NCBI GenBank assembly: GCA_021816925.1
Contig: JAKAWQ010000001.1
Coordinates: 218,467 to 282,466 of the forward strand
Source: Pseudomonadota bacterium
GTDB lineage: Bacteria > Pseudomonadota > Alphaproteobacteria > Acetobacterales > Acetobacteraceae
Length of the DNA: 64,000 nucleotides
Direction: 5' to 3'
Position numbers and translations under genes: made by a program. Each line of letters begins with the position of its first letter. Within the stretch, counting starts at the first letter, position 1. Of this stretch, positions 45,350 to 55,770 are shown one piece after another. The notes below the pieces were generated by a model that saw nothing but the letters and a program-made list of their open reading frames with translations, was not told where the DNA came from and ran no database searches.

Positions 45350-46630
45350 GTGTCGGCAACCGCAACCGCCGGATCTTTGACAGCGGCGCTCGCGCGCATC
45401 GCTGAGGAGCGCGAGGGGGCGATCTGCGCGCTGGCGCGCATGATCGCAACCGACACCTCCTTTCCACCGGGAGAAGGCTACGCCCGGTTCGCCGATCTGA
45501 TCGAGCTGGAACTCGCGCCGCTCGGCTTCTCTTTCCGCCGCGTGGTCGTGCCGCGCGCGCTCTGGTCCGGAACAACCGGCCAGGCCGGCGGCGAGCGCGT
45601 AAACCTCATCGCCGCACGTCCGGCCGGCCGCCCGGTGTGCAGCCTCTATTTCCATGTCGATACGGTCCCTTCAGGCCCCGGCTGGACGCATCCGCCGCTC
45701 GCCCTCACCCGCAACGCCGGCAGGCTCTACGGCCGCGGCAGCGCCGATATGAAAGGCGCGATCGCCGCTGCTCTGCTCGCGCTCCGGGCCGTGAAGAAAA
45801 GCATGACGCCGCTCGCCTATGATCCCCAACTTCTCTTCTGCACCGACGAAGAGGGAGGGCTCTATCCGGGCATCCGCCACCTCGCCGAACAGGGCTCGAT
45901 CGCCGGGCACTTGCTGAGCTGCAACGGCCGTGCCGCGCCGCGCATCTGGGCCGGATGCTTCGGCAGCTTCGATCTCCTGATCCGCGCGTACGGAACGGGC
46001 GGCCATTCGGGCGAAAGTACGGAGAGCCGGAATGCCGTCGAGCTCTCCGTGCCACTGCTCGAGCGGCTGCTCCAACTGAAACGCACGGTGGAAACGCGAA
46101 CTTCCGCAATGCCGCCGCGAGGCAAGCAGCCGCTCACCGCGCGCCTGACCATCGCCGCCGCGCACGGCGGAGACAAAGGCTCCGCCGTCCCGCCCTGCTT
46201 CGAGATTCTCGTCAATCGCCGCTACGCACCGGAAGAGGATTTCAACGGCGCGCGCCGCGAAATCGAAACGGCAGTCGAGGACGAGGCGACGCGGTCCGGG
46301 CTTGCCGTCCGGAACGTGCTGCTCGGCCATCTCGCCCCGGTTTCCAACCCGCAAGGCCCGCACTGGCCACGCTGGCAGGCCGCGCTCGCGCGCGGCTTCG
46401 GCTGGCCGGCCGACGCATTCCGCACCTGGGGCGCTACCTCCTCCTCGGACATGGGCTGGGTCCAGCGCACCGGTACCCGCGAAATCCTCCTCGGCGGACT
46501 CGGCCGGCCCGACAACAACGTGCACGCGGCCGATGAATTCACCACGATCGAAGATCTCGAAGCGCTCGCGTGCAGCATCCTGCTCTACCTCGCGCACGAC
46601 TTCGCGCCGGAACTTTTGCCCGAAACGTGA
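45350..46630 (+). CDS. M20-family metallohydrolase (ArgE/DapE type)
   Basis: 426 aa. Zinc-binding motifs are visible: FHVDTVPSG, GRGSADMKG, the catalytic Glu pair in CTDEEGG and the late His in DNNVHAADEF. The dimerisation domain follows near GTGGHSGEST. It hydrolyses an acyl-amino acid or small peptide in the cytoplasm. First gene of the GntR-linked operon, starting with GTG behind AGGAAA. A second M20 enzyme closes the operon. Confidence 0.87.
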   Translation: MSATATAGSLTAALARIAEEREGAICALARMIATDTSFPPGEGYARFADLIELELAPLGFSFRRVVVPRALWSGTTGQAGGERVNLIAARPAGRPVCSLYFHVDTVPSGPGWTHPPLALTRNAGRLYGRGSADMKGAIAAALLALRAVKKSMTPLAYDPQLLFCTDEEGGLYPGIRHLAEQGSIAGHLLSCNGRAAPRIWAGCFGSFDLLIRAYGTGGHSGESTESRNAVELSVPLLERLLQLKRTVETRTSAMPPRGKQPLTARLTIAAAHGGDKGSAVPPCFEILVNRRYAPEEDFNGARREIETAVEDEATRSGLAVRNVLLGHLAPVSNPQGPHWPRWQAALARGFGWPADAFRTWGATSSSDMGWVQRTGTREILLGGLGRPDNNVHAADEFTTIEDLEALACSILLYLAHDFAPELLPET

Positions 46631-46644
46631 ACAGGGAGCCGAAG

Positions 46645-48201
46645 ATGAACAGCCTTCCCCTCGCGCGCCGCAGTTTCATGGCCGCAGCCGCAACACTCGC
46701 CGCACTGCCCGCGGGCGCGGGGGCCGCAAGCCCGCCTCGCCGCGGCGGAACTTTGCGCATCTCGGTCGATCAGGCGGCGAGCGTGCTCAATCCCATCCTC
46801 ACGCGCGTCAATCCCGAATATCTCGTCGCCGAGCTTCTCTACAGCGGGCTCACGCGCCTTACGGAGTCAATGACCGCAGAGCCGGATCTCGCGTCCTCCT
46901 GGTCTGCCAACGCCGCCCTCACAGAATGGACTTTCGTGCTCCGGCCGAACCTCGTCTTTCACGATGGCAGCCCCTGCACCGCCAAGGATGTCGTGGCGAG
47001 CTTCGAGACGATGCTCGACCCGAAGATGGCGTCGCCCGCGCGAACCAATATTGGGCCGATCGCCCATCTCGAGGCGAAGGATGCACGAACGGTCCTCTTC
47101 CGCCTACGATCTGCCTACGCCGACATGCCCGTCGCGCTCGCTTATACGAACGCGCGCATCATTCCTGCCTCGTACGCAAATCCCGCGGGCATGCAGAAGC
47201 TTGCCCGCTCGGCAGTGGGAACCGGCCCATTCACGCTGGTTTCCTTCGCACCCGACCGCGAGATCGTCGCCCGGCGCAACCCGCGCTACTACGATCACTC
47301 GAGACCGTATCTCGACCGCGTCGAGGTCATGGTCTATCCCGATCCTACGGCTGAGGCCTCCGCCCTGATCGCGGGAGACACCGACTTGATGGCCGCAACC
47401 GTGCCAGCGGAGTTCCGCCGTCTCGCCAAGGCCAAGGGCGTGAACGCCCTCCGCGTCCCCTCCGGCCAGTTCCTCAACGTCAACATGCGCTGCGACGCCG
47501 CACCCTTCAACGATATGCGCGTGCGCCAAGCGCTCGCGTTCACCGTCAGCCGGCCGGACATGGTGGGATTCGTCGCCGACGGCTTCGGTACGCCGGGAAA
47601 CGATACGCCGATCAGCCCTGCCTATCACTTCTACAATCCCTTGCCCCTCAAACAGCCCGATATCGCCAAGGCGAAGGCACTGCTCGCCGCAGCCGGGCAT
47701 GCAAGCGGCCTCGACCTCACCCTGATCGCCTCCGATACCCCACCCACGCGCACCGCGCTCGCAGTGGCCCTCGCCGCGATGGCCAAGCCAGCCGGCTTCC
47801 GCATCAAGGTCCAGACAATGCCGCACGCGACCTATCTCGCCCAGGTCTGGAAGAAAGGCCATTTCTACGTCGGCTTCTACAACATGCAGGCAACGGCGGA
47901 CGCGATCTATCAGCTCCTCTACACCTCCGATTCCGCGTGGAACGAAACGCAATGGGACAACAAGACATTCGATAAACTGGTGAGCGCGGCTCGGCAAACA
48001 ACGGACGAGACCAAGCGGCGCGCCTATTACGACCACGCCCAGGTCCTGCAACGCAATCAGGTCCCGTCGGTAATCCCGGTCTTCTTCGATCTCCTGGCCG
48101 CGGAGCGGCAATGGGTCGAGGGGTACCGCCTCAATCCGCGCGGAGCGGTGTTCCGTCTCGACTTCGTCTCCCTTGGCGCCGGAGCGCCGAAGCGCTCCTG
48201 A
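46645..48201 (+). CDS. Dpp/Opp-type peptide ABC transporter binding protein
   Basis: 518 aa of the SBP_bac_5 family. The signal peptide has paired Arg (ARRSFMAAAATLAALPAG). The fold is marked by RRGGTLRISVDQ, WTFVLRPNLVFHDGSP and TAKDVVASFETM. It binds a peptide or amide-like ligand in the periplasm for the permeases downstream. ATG 46645 has GGGAG upstream. Confidence 0.88.
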   Translation: MNSLPLARRSFMAAAATLAALPAGAGAASPPRRGGTLRISVDQAASVLNPILTRVNPEYLVAELLYSGLTRLTESMTAEPDLASSWSANAALTEWTFVLRPNLVFHDGSPCTAKDVVASFETMLDPKMASPARTNIGPIAHLEAKDARTVLFRLRSAYADMPVALAYTNARIIPASYANPAGMQKLARSAVGTGPFTLVSFAPDREIVARRNPRYYDHSRPYLDRVEVMVYPDPTAEASALIAGDTDLMAATVPAEFRRLAKAKGVNALRVPSGQFLNVNMRCDAAPFNDMRVRQALAFTVSRPDMVGFVADGFGTPGNDTPISPAYHFYNPLPLKQPDIAKAKALLAAAGHASGLDLTLIASDTPPTRTALAVALAAMAKPAGFRIKVQTMPHATYLAQVWKKGHFYVGFYNMQATADAIYQLLYTSDSAWNETQWDNKTFDKLVSAARQTTDETKRRAYYDHAQVLQRNQVPSVIPVFFDLLAAERQWVEGYRLNPRGAVFRLDFVSLGAGAPKRS

Positions 48202-48204
48202 ACA

Positions 48205-49152
48205 ATGTCGCTGCTCTGGCTGATGCGGCGGCTTCTGCTGATCGCCTACACCATGATCGTCGTCTCGGTCGTGGTGTTCGCGATCACGGAAGCGCTGCCC
48301 GCCGACGCCGCAACGATGATTCTCGGCCAGAATGCAACCCCGGCCGCGCTCGCCGCTCTCCGCGCGCGGCTCGGCCTCGACGCGCCCGTCTGGTTGCAGT
48401 ACTGGCGCTGGGTCTGGCCGGCCCTGCACGGCAATTTCGGCATCTCGATGCGCACCAACCTGCCGGTCGCCCCGGCGATGCTGGCCGCGCTCTCCCGCTC
48501 GCTCATGTTGGCCGCCGCCGCCATCCTCCTCATGCTGCTGATCGCCGTGCCGCTCGGCCTGGCCGCCGCTCTCGGACGCAGCGGGCCGATCGATCTCATC
48601 GCTGGCCTCGTTTCCTATCTCGGCGTGTCCCTCCCCGAGTTCGTCACCGCCACCATGCTACTCATCCTGTTCGCCGACCGCCTCGGCTGGCTGCCGGCAA
48701 CCGGCTACGTCTCGCCCGCACGCCACCTTGTGGACGGCGTCCGTCACCTCGTGCTTCCGGTCGTCACGGTCGCGCTCGTCATGGTCGCCCACGTCGTGCG
48801 CATGCTGCGTTCGGAAACGATCGATGTCATGGCAAGCGATTATATCCGGGCCGCACACCTCAAGGGCCTGCCGCCGCGGGTGGTTCTGTTCCGCCATGCG
48901 CTGCGCAACGCCCTCCTGCCGGTGATCACCGTGGTCGCGCTCGATGTCGGCTACGTGCTCGGCGGAATCATCGTCGTCGAACAGATTTTTGCCATCCCGG
49001 GCATCGGCCGGGCACTGATCGTCGCCATCCAATCGCGCGACCTGCCCTCGATCCAGGCCGGCGCCCTGATGATGGCCGGTACCTACGCGGTGGTGAACCT
49101 GCTCTCCGATATCGCCTACGCCTTGCTCGACAAGCGCATCCGCTATGAGTGA
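48205..49152 (+). CDS. Dpp/Opp-type ABC permease 1 (DppB-like)
   Basis: 315 aa inner-membrane permease with six helices. It has the N-terminal ALPADAA and ARLGLDAPVW segments of DppB-type proteins and the EAA-like loop DYIRAAHLKGLPPRVVLFRHALRNA. It overlaps the second permease gene by eight bases. Confidence 0.9.
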   Translation: MSLLWLMRRLLLIAYTMIVVSVVVFAITEALPADAATMILGQNATPAALAALRARLGLDAPVWLQYWRWVWPALHGNFGISMRTNLPVAPAMLAALSRSLMLAAAAILLMLLIAVPLGLAAALGRSGPIDLIAGLVSYLGVSLPEFVTATMLLILFADRLGWLPATGYVSPARHLVDGVRHLVLPVVTVALVMVAHVVRMLRSETIDVMASDYIRAAHLKGLPPRVVLFRHALRNALLPVITVVALDVGYVLGGIIVVEQIFAIPGIGRALIVAIQSRDLPSIQAGALMMAGTYAVVNLLSDIAYALLDKRIRYE

Positions 49153-49972
49153 GGCGTGGCAGCGCCTCGTCCGCTCGCGGCACGGCGCGCTCGGCCTCAT
49201 CCTCCTCTTTCCCGTGGTGCTTGCGGTGTTGGCCGGGCCGCTGCTGGCCCCGCACAACGCCGACGCCATCAGCTTCGCCGCCCGCCTTCACCCGCCCTCG
49301 GCGCGCTTCTGGCTCGGCACCGACGAGTTCGGGCGGGACATTCTGAGCCGCATCCTCGTCGGCGCGCGTGCGAGCGTTGCCGTGGCCGTCACCGCCACTC
49401 TGCTCGGGACAATCTCCGGCGGATTGCTCGGCACGCTCTCGGCCTACCTCGGCGGTATGGCGGACGAGGCAATCATGCGTACGATCGACGCCATGATGGC
49501 CATCCCGGCGCTTCTCCTCGCACTGCTCGTGCTGAGCAGCCTGGGTAAAGGCATGTTCGACGCAAGCCTCGCAATCGCCATCGCCTTCGCGCCCGGCATG
49601 GCACGCATCACGCGCAGCGTCGCGCTCGCAACGCGGCAGCAGGATTACGTGAACGCCGCGATCGCGCGAGGTGAAAGCGCAGGGTGGATCGTGCTCCGGG
49701 AGATGGGGCCGAACGTGATTGCACCACTCGTCGTGGAATCCACGATCCGGGTCGCCTTCGCAGTGATGCTGGTGGCAACGTTGGGCTTCCTCGGGCTCGG
49801 CGCGCAGCCCCCGGCGCCCGACTGGGGGCTGATGATCGCCGAGGCGCGGCAATATCTCCATCAGGCACCCTGGATGATCGTCGCACCAGGCGCGGCGATC
49901 GCGCTCACAGCGGTCGGCTTCAACCTCTTGGGCGACGGGCTTCGCGATGCGCTCAATCCGCGGGTCGGGTGA
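49145..49972 (+). CDS. Dpp/Opp-type ABC permease 2 (DppC-like)
   Basis: 275 aa inner-membrane permease. FWLGTDEFGRDILSRI and the EAA-loop region DYVNAAIARGESAGWIVLREMGPN are typical of DppC. The C-terminus (LGLGAQPPAPDWGLMI) is highly conserved in the family. The stop overlaps the ATPase start by one base. Confidence 0.9.
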   Translation: MSEAWQRLVRSRHGALGLILLFPVVLAVLAGPLLAPHNADAISFAARLHPPSARFWLGTDEFGRDILSRILVGARASVAVAVTATLLGTISGGLLGTLSAYLGGMADEAIMRTIDAMMAIPALLLALLVLSSLGKGMFDASLAIAIAFAPGMARITRSVALATRQQDYVNAAIARGESAGWIVLREMGPNVIAPLVVESTIRVAFAVMLVATLGFLGLGAQPPAPDWGLMIAEARQYLHQAPWMIVAPGAAIALTAVGFNLLGDGLRDALNPRVG

Positions 49973-51549
49973 TGAGCGCGGTCCTCGAAATCGAGAACTA
50001 TTCGCTCGATTACGCGACCGCCGCCGGTAATCTCCACGTGCTCGACCAGGTTTCGCTCGCGATCGCACCCGGTGAAGTGCTGGGCCTCGTCGGCGAGTCT
50101 GGATCCGGAAAAAGTTCTCTTGCCGCGGCGATCATGCGGCTGCTGCCCACCAACGCGCGCGAACAGGGCGGGGCAATACGACTCGGTGGAGAGAATCTCC
50201 GCTCGCTCGACCAACCACGGCTTCGTGCCATCCGCGGCCGGCGAATCGCAATGGTGTTCCAGGATCCGGCCACGTCCCTCAATCCGACACTCCCGCTCGG
50301 GCGGCAGCTCTCCGAGGTTATGGAATGCCACCTCGGATTGGCGCGCGGACCGGCCCGCACCGAGGCGTTGGCGCTGCTCCGGCGCGTCGAGATCACCGAT
50401 CCCGAGGCGATCTTTCACCGCTTTCCGCACGAGGTCTCCGGCGGCGAGAAGCAGCGTGTGGTGATCGCAACCGCACTCGCCTGCCACCCGGAACTCGTTT
50501 TGCTCGACGAACCTACAACCGCGCTCGATGTCCTCACCGGAGCGCGCATCCTCGACCTCCTCAGCCGGCTGCGCACCGAATTCTCCATGTCCGGCCTCTA
50601 CATCTCGCACGATCTTTCCCTCGTGTCCCGGTTCGCTGATCGTGTTGCCGTCATCCGGCGCGGCCGAATCGTCGAGGAACAGCCGGCACCCACCATCTTC
50701 CGTGCCCCGCTGGAGCCATATACGCGGCAGCTTGCCGACGCGGTGCCGCGGCCGGAGCGCCGCCTTGTCACCGATGCGGCAGGGGAAAACGAACTGCTCG
50801 GGCTCACGGGTCTTTCGGTCCGCCATGGCCGGCCGGTTCTGTTGCCGAACCGGGTCAAAATAGCCGTTGAAGCCGTGAGCTTCGCCATCCGGGAGCGCGA
50901 GATCTTCGGCATGATCGGCGAATCAGGCTCCGGCAAGTCAAGTCTTGCGCGTGCGCTTGCCGGCATCCTGCCGTTCCGCGGCGAGGTCCGCTTCGTCGGC
51001 CGTTCGATCGCGCGCCCCGCGGAAATGGACCGTGCCTACCGTCGCGCGGTGCAGATCGTGTTCCAGAATCCCGACTCCTCCCTCAACCCGCGCCACCGCG
51101 TGGCCCAGATTCTTGCCCGCCCGCTCCGGCTTTTCGGCGCCACACCGGCCGAAATCCCGCGCCTCCTCGAAGACGTCCACTTGCCGGCAAGCCATGCGCG
51201 GCGCTTCCCGCACGAACTCTCGGGTGGCGAGAAACAGCGGGTGGCGATTGCACGCGCCTTCGCCGCCCGCCCGCGGCTTCTCATCTGCGATGAGATCACC
51301 GCTTCGCTCGACGTCTCCGTCCAAAGCCGCGTGATCGAACTCCTGCTCGCCTTGCGCCGGACGCACGGCACGGCCTACCTCTTCATCACGCACGATCTCA
51401 ACCTTCTGCGCCAGATCGCGCACCGCGTCGCGGTGATGTATCGCGGGCGGCTGGTTGATCTCCAATATACGGCCGCACTCGGCGGAACAGACGTCCACGC
51501 CTACACTCGCGATCTCATCACCGCCTCGCCCGCCCCCGTTTCCGGATGA
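49972..51549 (+). CDS. Fused DppD-DppF-type ABC ATPase
   Basis: 525 aa with two complete nucleotide-binding domains in one chain. Domain 1 (about 1-260) has GESGSGKSS and [11 protein letters not shown]. Domain 2 (about 290-525) repeats GESGSGKSS and [11 protein letters not shown], each with its Walker B (LLDEPT, ICDEIT). Dpp systems often use two separate ATPases; here one protein does both. It energises the two permeases upstream and overlaps the next gene. Confidence 0.92.
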   Translation: MSAVLEIENYSLDYATAAGNLHVLDQVSLAIAPGEVLGLVGESGSGKSSLAAAIMRLLPTNAREQGGAIRLGGENLRSLDQPRLRAIRGRRIAMVFQDPATSLNPTLPLGRQLSEVMECHLGLARGPARTEALALLRRVEITDPEAIFHRFPHEVSGGEKQRVVIATALACHPELVLLDEPTTALDVLTGARILDLLSRLRTEFSMSGLYISHDLSLVSRFADRVAVIRRGRIVEEQPAPTIFRAPLEPYTRQLADAVPRPERRLVTDAAGENELLGLTGLSVRHGRPVLLPNRVKIAVEAVSFAIREREIFGMIGESGSGKSSLARALAGILPFRGEVRFVGRSIARPAEMDRAYRRAVQIVFQNPDSSLNPRHRVAQILARPLRLFGATPAEIPRLLEDVHLPASHARRFPHELSGGEKQRVAIARAFAARPRLLICDEITASLDVSVQSRVIELLLALRRTHGTAYLFITHDLNLLRQIAHRVAVMYRGRLVDLQYTAALGGTDVHAYTRDLITASPAPVSG

Positions 51550-52778
51550 AGGCCCTTCCGATGACAAAAGAGGAACTGCTCGCTCACCTCGATCCGCATT
51601 ATTGCCTCGATTTCCTCGCTCGCTTGGTGCAGCATAAGAGCTATAGCCAGAGCACGGGCGAGCGGCAGCTTGCGGCCTTGATGGCAGCCGAGATGACGGC
51701 CCTCGGGCTCGAGGCCGGCCTCCGCCCGGTCGAGGGCGAGCGCGTCAACGCCGTCGGCATCTGGCGCGGCACGGGCGGAGGGAACAGTCTGCTGTTCAAC
51801 GGCCATCTCGACACCAATCCCGTAAGCGAAGGCTGGACCGTCGATCCCTGGGCCGGAAAAGTGGACAACAAATTCATTTACGGCATCGGCGTCTCCAACA
51901 TGAAGGCAGGCGATGCCGCTTATTTCTGCGCCGTGAGAACGCTGATCGAGGCCGGCGTGCGACTCCCCGGCGACGTCATACTCACCTTCGTCGTCGGGGA
52001 ATTGCAGGGCGGCGTCGGCACACTCGCACTGATCGAACAGGGTTTGCGCGCTGACTTCTTTATCAATTCGGAGCCGACCGATCTTGCCGCGCTCACGATG
52101 CACGCGGCTGCCTTCACCTTCGTGATCGAGCTCATCGGGAAAACGAGGCATCTCTCCAAACGCGACGAGGCGGTGGACGCCATCGCCGCGGCCTGCGATC
52201 TCATCCCGAAACTCAACGCAATGCGCTTTTCCGATCCCCCCTCACCCGAGCACGCCGCCATCAACCGGGTGCATGTCGGCGTGGTGCATGGCGCGTTGGG
52301 ACGGGAACTCCACGAGTGGCGCCCGCCCCAGGTTGCCGATTTCGTGCGCATCAAAGGTTCGGGACGTTATGCTCCAGGCCAAACCGAAGAGGGCGCCCTC
52401 GCCGATCTCAGGCGCTTGCTCGACGCGTTGGAGGCGCGGTTCCCCGGCCTCGCCGCCACTCTCACGCCGGAGAACGTGCTCGGCCGGCCAGCGATGCCGT
52501 CGTTCGAGGTTTCGCGTACAAGCACCATCGTGCAGGCAATCAACCGCGCCTATCGCGCCGTACGCGGAACCGACCAACCGACCGGCGCGATCACACCCCC
52601 AGGATTCTACGGCACCGACGCAGCCCACCTCTTCCGCAAGGCCGGCATGGAAGGCATCGTGTGCGGCCCCGGCGGACGTTATAATACAATGCCGGATGAA
52701 CGCGTCGATATCGAGGATTATCTCGATATGATCCGCATCTACCTGCTGACGATCCTCGATGTCTGTGGCGGTGCCTAG
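51546..52778 (+). CDS. M20-family metallohydrolase (second of the operon)
   Basis: 410 aa. The zinc motif FNGHLDTNP is clear, followed by GVSNMKAG and the catalytic Glu in VVGELQGG. The second zinc segment near GPGGRYNTMPDE lies at the C-terminus. It is related to acetylornithine deacetylase/succinyl-diaminopimelate desuccinylase-like enzymes. The ATG overlaps the ATPase stop; ATG 51561 is an alternative. Likely hydrolyses the imported amide or peptide. Confidence 0.86.
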   Translation: MKALPMTKEELLAHLDPHYCLDFLARLVQHKSYSQSTGERQLAALMAAEMTALGLEAGLRPVEGERVNAVGIWRGTGGGNSLLFNGHLDTNPVSEGWTVDPWAGKVDNKFIYGIGVSNMKAGDAAYFCAVRTLIEAGVRLPGDVILTFVVGELQGGVGTLALIEQGLRADFFINSEPTDLAALTMHAAAFTFVIELIGKTRHLSKRDEAVDAIAAACDLIPKLNAMRFSDPPSPEHAAINRVHVGVVHGALGRELHEWRPPQVADFVRIKGSGRYAPGQTEEGALADLRRLLDALEARFPGLAATLTPENVLGRPAMPSFEVSRTSTIVQAINRAYRAVRGTDQPTGAITPPGFYGTDAAHLFRKAGMEGIVCGPGGRYNTMPDERVDIEDYLDMIRIYLLTILDVCGGA

Positions 52779-52787
52779 ATGCGCCCG

Positions 52788-53609
52788 TCAGGCAGCCTCA
52801 CCCTTCTTTCGCCTCTTCGCCCCAGCAAGCGGGAGCCCACGCAGGAATTGCACGCGGGCCGCACCTGCCCCGACGATAAAGCCGTGATCCCCGCCACCGA
52901 GCAGGAAGCGCGCGCCGACCCCCACATAATGCGCGGCCCACTTCTCGTCATAGACGCCGCCCATGCCGAGCACCTTCTTCTCCTTGCGGCAGGCGGCGGC
53001 GACATCGGCGTAGGCCTTCTGCACCTTCTCGTGACCGATCTGCCCGGCAATGCCCATTTCGGCCGAAAGGTCCGAGGTGCCGATCATCAGCGCATCGATG
53101 CCCGGCACCTCCGCAATCTCCCGCGCACTCGCAACCGCCTCGGGCGTTTCGATCATCGCGCACACCAGGATCTCGCCATTGATCGCATCTTGCGCTTCGG
53201 CCGGCGGCGGGGCGCGGAAGCCGAAGATCGCCGGCGGGCCGCCCCAGCTCCGGTGGCCGAGCGGCGGATAGCGGAAGGCCTCGGCGATTCGCCGTGCCTG
53301 CTTGGGCGTGTTGACGTGCGGCACGACGATGCCCATGGCCCCGTTGTCGAGCGCGCGCGTGCCCTCGTCGATCGCATCCGCACAGATGCGCACGATCGGT
53401 GTGATGCCGGTGGGCAGCGCTGCGAGGCACAGTTGGGTTGCCTCCTGGACCGAGAAAGCACCGTGCTCGGTATCGATGAAAAGCCAGTCGAAGCCGGCCG
53501 CCGCCGCAAGCGCGGGCGAGGCCGCGGTGCGCAGGTGATGCAGGCCGAACCCGACTGCGAGGTTACCCGCGCGGAGCTTGCGCAAAGCCTGATTCTCGAC
53601 GATCGGCAT
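52788..53609 (-). CDS. HpcH/HpaI-type class II aldolase
   Basis: 273 aa. Metal-dependent pyruvate aldolase fold. The catalytic His is in DTEHGAF, Arg in PIVRI, metal ligands Glu in MIETPEAV and Asp in GTSDLSAEMG. Such enzymes split 2-keto-3-deoxy or 4-hydroxy-2-oxo acids to pyruvate plus an aldehyde. ATG 53609 has GGGAGGA five bases upstream; the open frame upstream lacks homology. Converges with the second M20 gene. Confidence 0.88.
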   Translation of the reverse strand: MPIVENQALRKLRAGNLAVGFGLHHLRTAASPALAAAAGFDWLFIDTEHGAFSVQEATQLCLAALPTGITPIVRICADAIDEGTRALDNGAMGIVVPHVNTPKQARRIAEAFRYPPLGHRSWGGPPAIFGFRAPPPAEAQDAINGEILVCAMIETPEAVASAREIAEVPGIDALMIGTSDLSAEMGIAGQIGHEKVQKAYADVAAACRKEKKVLGMGGVYDEKWAAHYVGVGARFLLGGGDHGFIVGAGAARVQFLRGLPLAGAKRRKKGEAA

Positions 53610-53942
53610 GAACTCCTCCCACTCCGGCGTTTTCGAAGGCGAGCATGCCGCGACGGCCGGGTCAATACGGAGAAAGCGGCAGTGCCCAGTCTGAATTATT
53701 GAGATTTCGTGACAATTCGATGACGCCACATGGTCAGCCCGGCGCAATCCGCGCGAGGATCGCCTCACGCGCCCGGCGCGAGGCCCGCGCCCGCGCGCGG
53801 GCTTCGGCTCGGAAGAAACGATGCGCCGGAGCTTCCTCCGCCTGATTGCAGCAACACCCACCGCCTACCGCGAGCGCTTCCGCGCGATGGACGGAAGCGA
53901 GGGCCGCTGATAGGCTCCGCGTCGGCAAGCGGGGAGGACGCG
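53610..53942. other. Intergenic spacer, no gene seen
   Basis: This 333-base space separates the divergent aldolase and dioxygenase genes. It has a short AT-richer part near 53690-53725, where promoters may lie, and a very GC-rich Arg-coding-like tract after it. No convincing reading frame, RNA or repeat was found. Confidence 0.5.
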
Positions 53943-54821
53943 ATGCTGAGCCGGGCCGTGATCGAGGAATATCGGGAGAGCGGCGCCATCGTCGTGCCGG
54001 ACATATTGGATCGCGTCGAGGTCGCGGAACTCGGCCGCGTCACCGACGAATTCGTCGCCGCCGCGCGCGGCCTTTCCGCGCACACCGACATCTTCGACCT
54101 CGAGGACAGCCACTCACCGGAAACGCCACGCGTGCGCCGCATCAAGGCGCCGCATCTCCACCATCCGGCGTTCGCCCGCCTGGTGCGGCATCCCCGGATC
54201 ATCGCCGTGCTGCAGGATCTCTGGGGCCCGGACATTCGTTTCGACACCGCCAAGCTCAACATGAAATCCGCCGGGTTCGGTGCGGCCGTGGAATGGCATC
54301 AGGACTGGGCCTTCTATCCCCACACCAACGATGATCTCGCCGCGGTCGGCGTGCTGATGGACGACATGGCGCTCGAGAACGGGCCGCTCCTGTTCGTACC
54401 GGGGAGCCATCGCGGGCCGGTGTTCGATCATCATGCCGGGGGAGTGTTCTGCGGCGCGATGGACCCTGCGCGCGCGGAGGTGGATTTCTCCCGTGCCGTC
54501 CCGCTCACCGGCAAGGCCGGCGCGATCACCGTGCATCACGTGCGCACGGTGCACGGCTCCGCTCCCAACACCTCCGCCCGCGACCGTCGCCTCCTCCTCT
54601 TTCAGTTCCGCGCCGCCGATGCTTGGCCGCTGCTCGGTTTCCCCGCCGGGATCGCGGCGTTCGACAAGCTGATGGTCGCGGGGCAACCGACACTCGCCCC
54701 GCGCCTTGCGGCCGTGCCGGTCAGGCTGCCGTTGCCGCCCGCCGCGCATCAGGGCTCTATCTACGAGAACCAGAAAGGGCTGGCGCGGCGCTATTTCGCA
54801 CCCGCGGATGCAACCGTCTGA
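53943..54821 (+). CDS. Phytanoyl-CoA dioxygenase (PhyH)-family oxygenase
   Basis: 292 aa Fe(II)/2-oxoglutarate enzyme. The iron facial triad is His119 and Asp121 (EWHQDWAF) plus His204 (VRTVHGSAPN), followed by the 2-oxoglutarate-binding Arg region (SARDRR). It hydroxylates a small organic substrate. ATG 53943 is preceded by GGGGAGGA. It starts a plus-strand run with a dehydrogenase and an amidohydrolase. Confidence 0.88.
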   Translation: MLSRAVIEEYRESGAIVVPDILDRVEVAELGRVTDEFVAAARGLSAHTDIFDLEDSHSPETPRVRRIKAPHLHHPAFARLVRHPRIIAVLQDLWGPDIRFDTAKLNMKSAGFGAAVEWHQDWAFYPHTNDDLAAVGVLMDDMALENGPLLFVPGSHRGPVFDHHAGGVFCGAMDPARAEVDFSRAVPLTGKAGAITVHHVRTVHGSAPNTSARDRRLLLFQFRAADAWPLLGFPAGIAAFDKLMVAGQPTLAPRLAAVPVRLPLPPAAHQGSIYENQKGLARRYFAPADATV

Positions 54822-54900
54822 CCGTCCTTCTCTACCGCCCCCCTTCTGCGCCGGAACCCCGCCGCTTATGCTCCGCCGCGGCACAACGGAGGATCGGTTG

Positions 54901-55770
54901 ATGCGGATCGCGGTGGTGGCCTGCGGCGAGATGGGCGGGGGAATTGCGCGGCGGCTCAAAGAGCGCGGAGCGGAGGTTTTCACCTCCCTCTCCGGCCGCA
55001 GCGAAACAAGCCGGGCGCGCGCGACAGCCGCGGGCCTCGGCATCATCGACAACGACGAAGCGTTGATCGGCCGTGTCGATCTCTTTCTCTCCGTGGTCCC
55101 GCCCGCAACGTCGCGGGCGGTGGCTGAGCGCTTCGCCCCCGCGCTCGCCCGCGCAAGCGGCAGGGTTCTCTATGCGGATTGCAATGCAGTCGCCCCCGCA
55201 ACAGTACGCGCCATCGCGAAGATCGTCGGCGCCACCGGAAGCCCCTTCGTCGATGCCGGGATCATCGGCGGACCACCGAACGAGAATGACCCCGGACCTC
55301 GACTGTACGCCTCGGGCGAGGCGGCGCCGCGCCTCGCCGAGCTTGCCGCCTTCGGTCTCGACGTCCGGCCCATGGCGGGAGGAATCGGCGCAGCCTCCGC
55401 GCTCAAGCTCGCCTACGCCTCGCTCACCAAGGGGCTCTCGGCAATCGGCGTGGCGGCGGCAGCCGGCGCCGCCTCCGAAGGGGTCTCCGCCGCACTTGCC
55501 GCGGAACTCGCCACCAGCCAGCCAGCCATGGCCGCCGCACTCGCGCGCGGTATGCCGCGCATGTATCCGAAAGCATATCGTTTCGTCGGCGAGATGGAAG
55601 AGATCGCGCACTTCCTGGGCCACGCACCGGCCGCGGAGATCTTCCTCGGCGCCGCCTCGGTCTATGCGGATGTCGCCGCAGCCTGGAAGGCCGCCGGCAA
55701 GGACGCGGCCCTGGTCAGGCAGGTGAACGCTGCTTTTCCCGGCGAGCGGAAGACGGAGCGCGCGGCATGA
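54901..55770 (+). CDS. NAD(P)-dependent dehydrogenase with DUF1932 C-terminal domain
   Basis: 289 aa. The N-terminus is a 6-phosphogluconate/3-hydroxyisobutyrate dehydrogenase-like NAD(P) domain (IAVVACGEMGGGIA). The C-terminal DUF1932 domain contains ALKLAYASLTKGLSAIG. Related proteins act on hydroxyacids. ATG 54901 follows a 79-base gap after the dioxygenase; the stop overlaps the amidohydrolase start by four bases. Confidence 0.82.
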   Translation: MRIAVVACGEMGGGIARRLKERGAEVFTSLSGRSETSRARATAAGLGIIDNDEALIGRVDLFLSVVPPATSRAVAERFAPALARASGRVLYADCNAVAPATVRAIAKIVGATGSPFVDAGIIGGPPNENDPGPRLYASGEAAPRLAELAAFGLDVRPMAGGIGAASALKLAYASLTKGLSAIGVAAAAGAASEGVSAALAAELATSQPAMAAALARGMPRMYPKAYRFVGEMEEIAHFLGHAPAAEIFLGAASVYADVAAAWKAAGKDAALVRQVNAAFPGERKTERAA

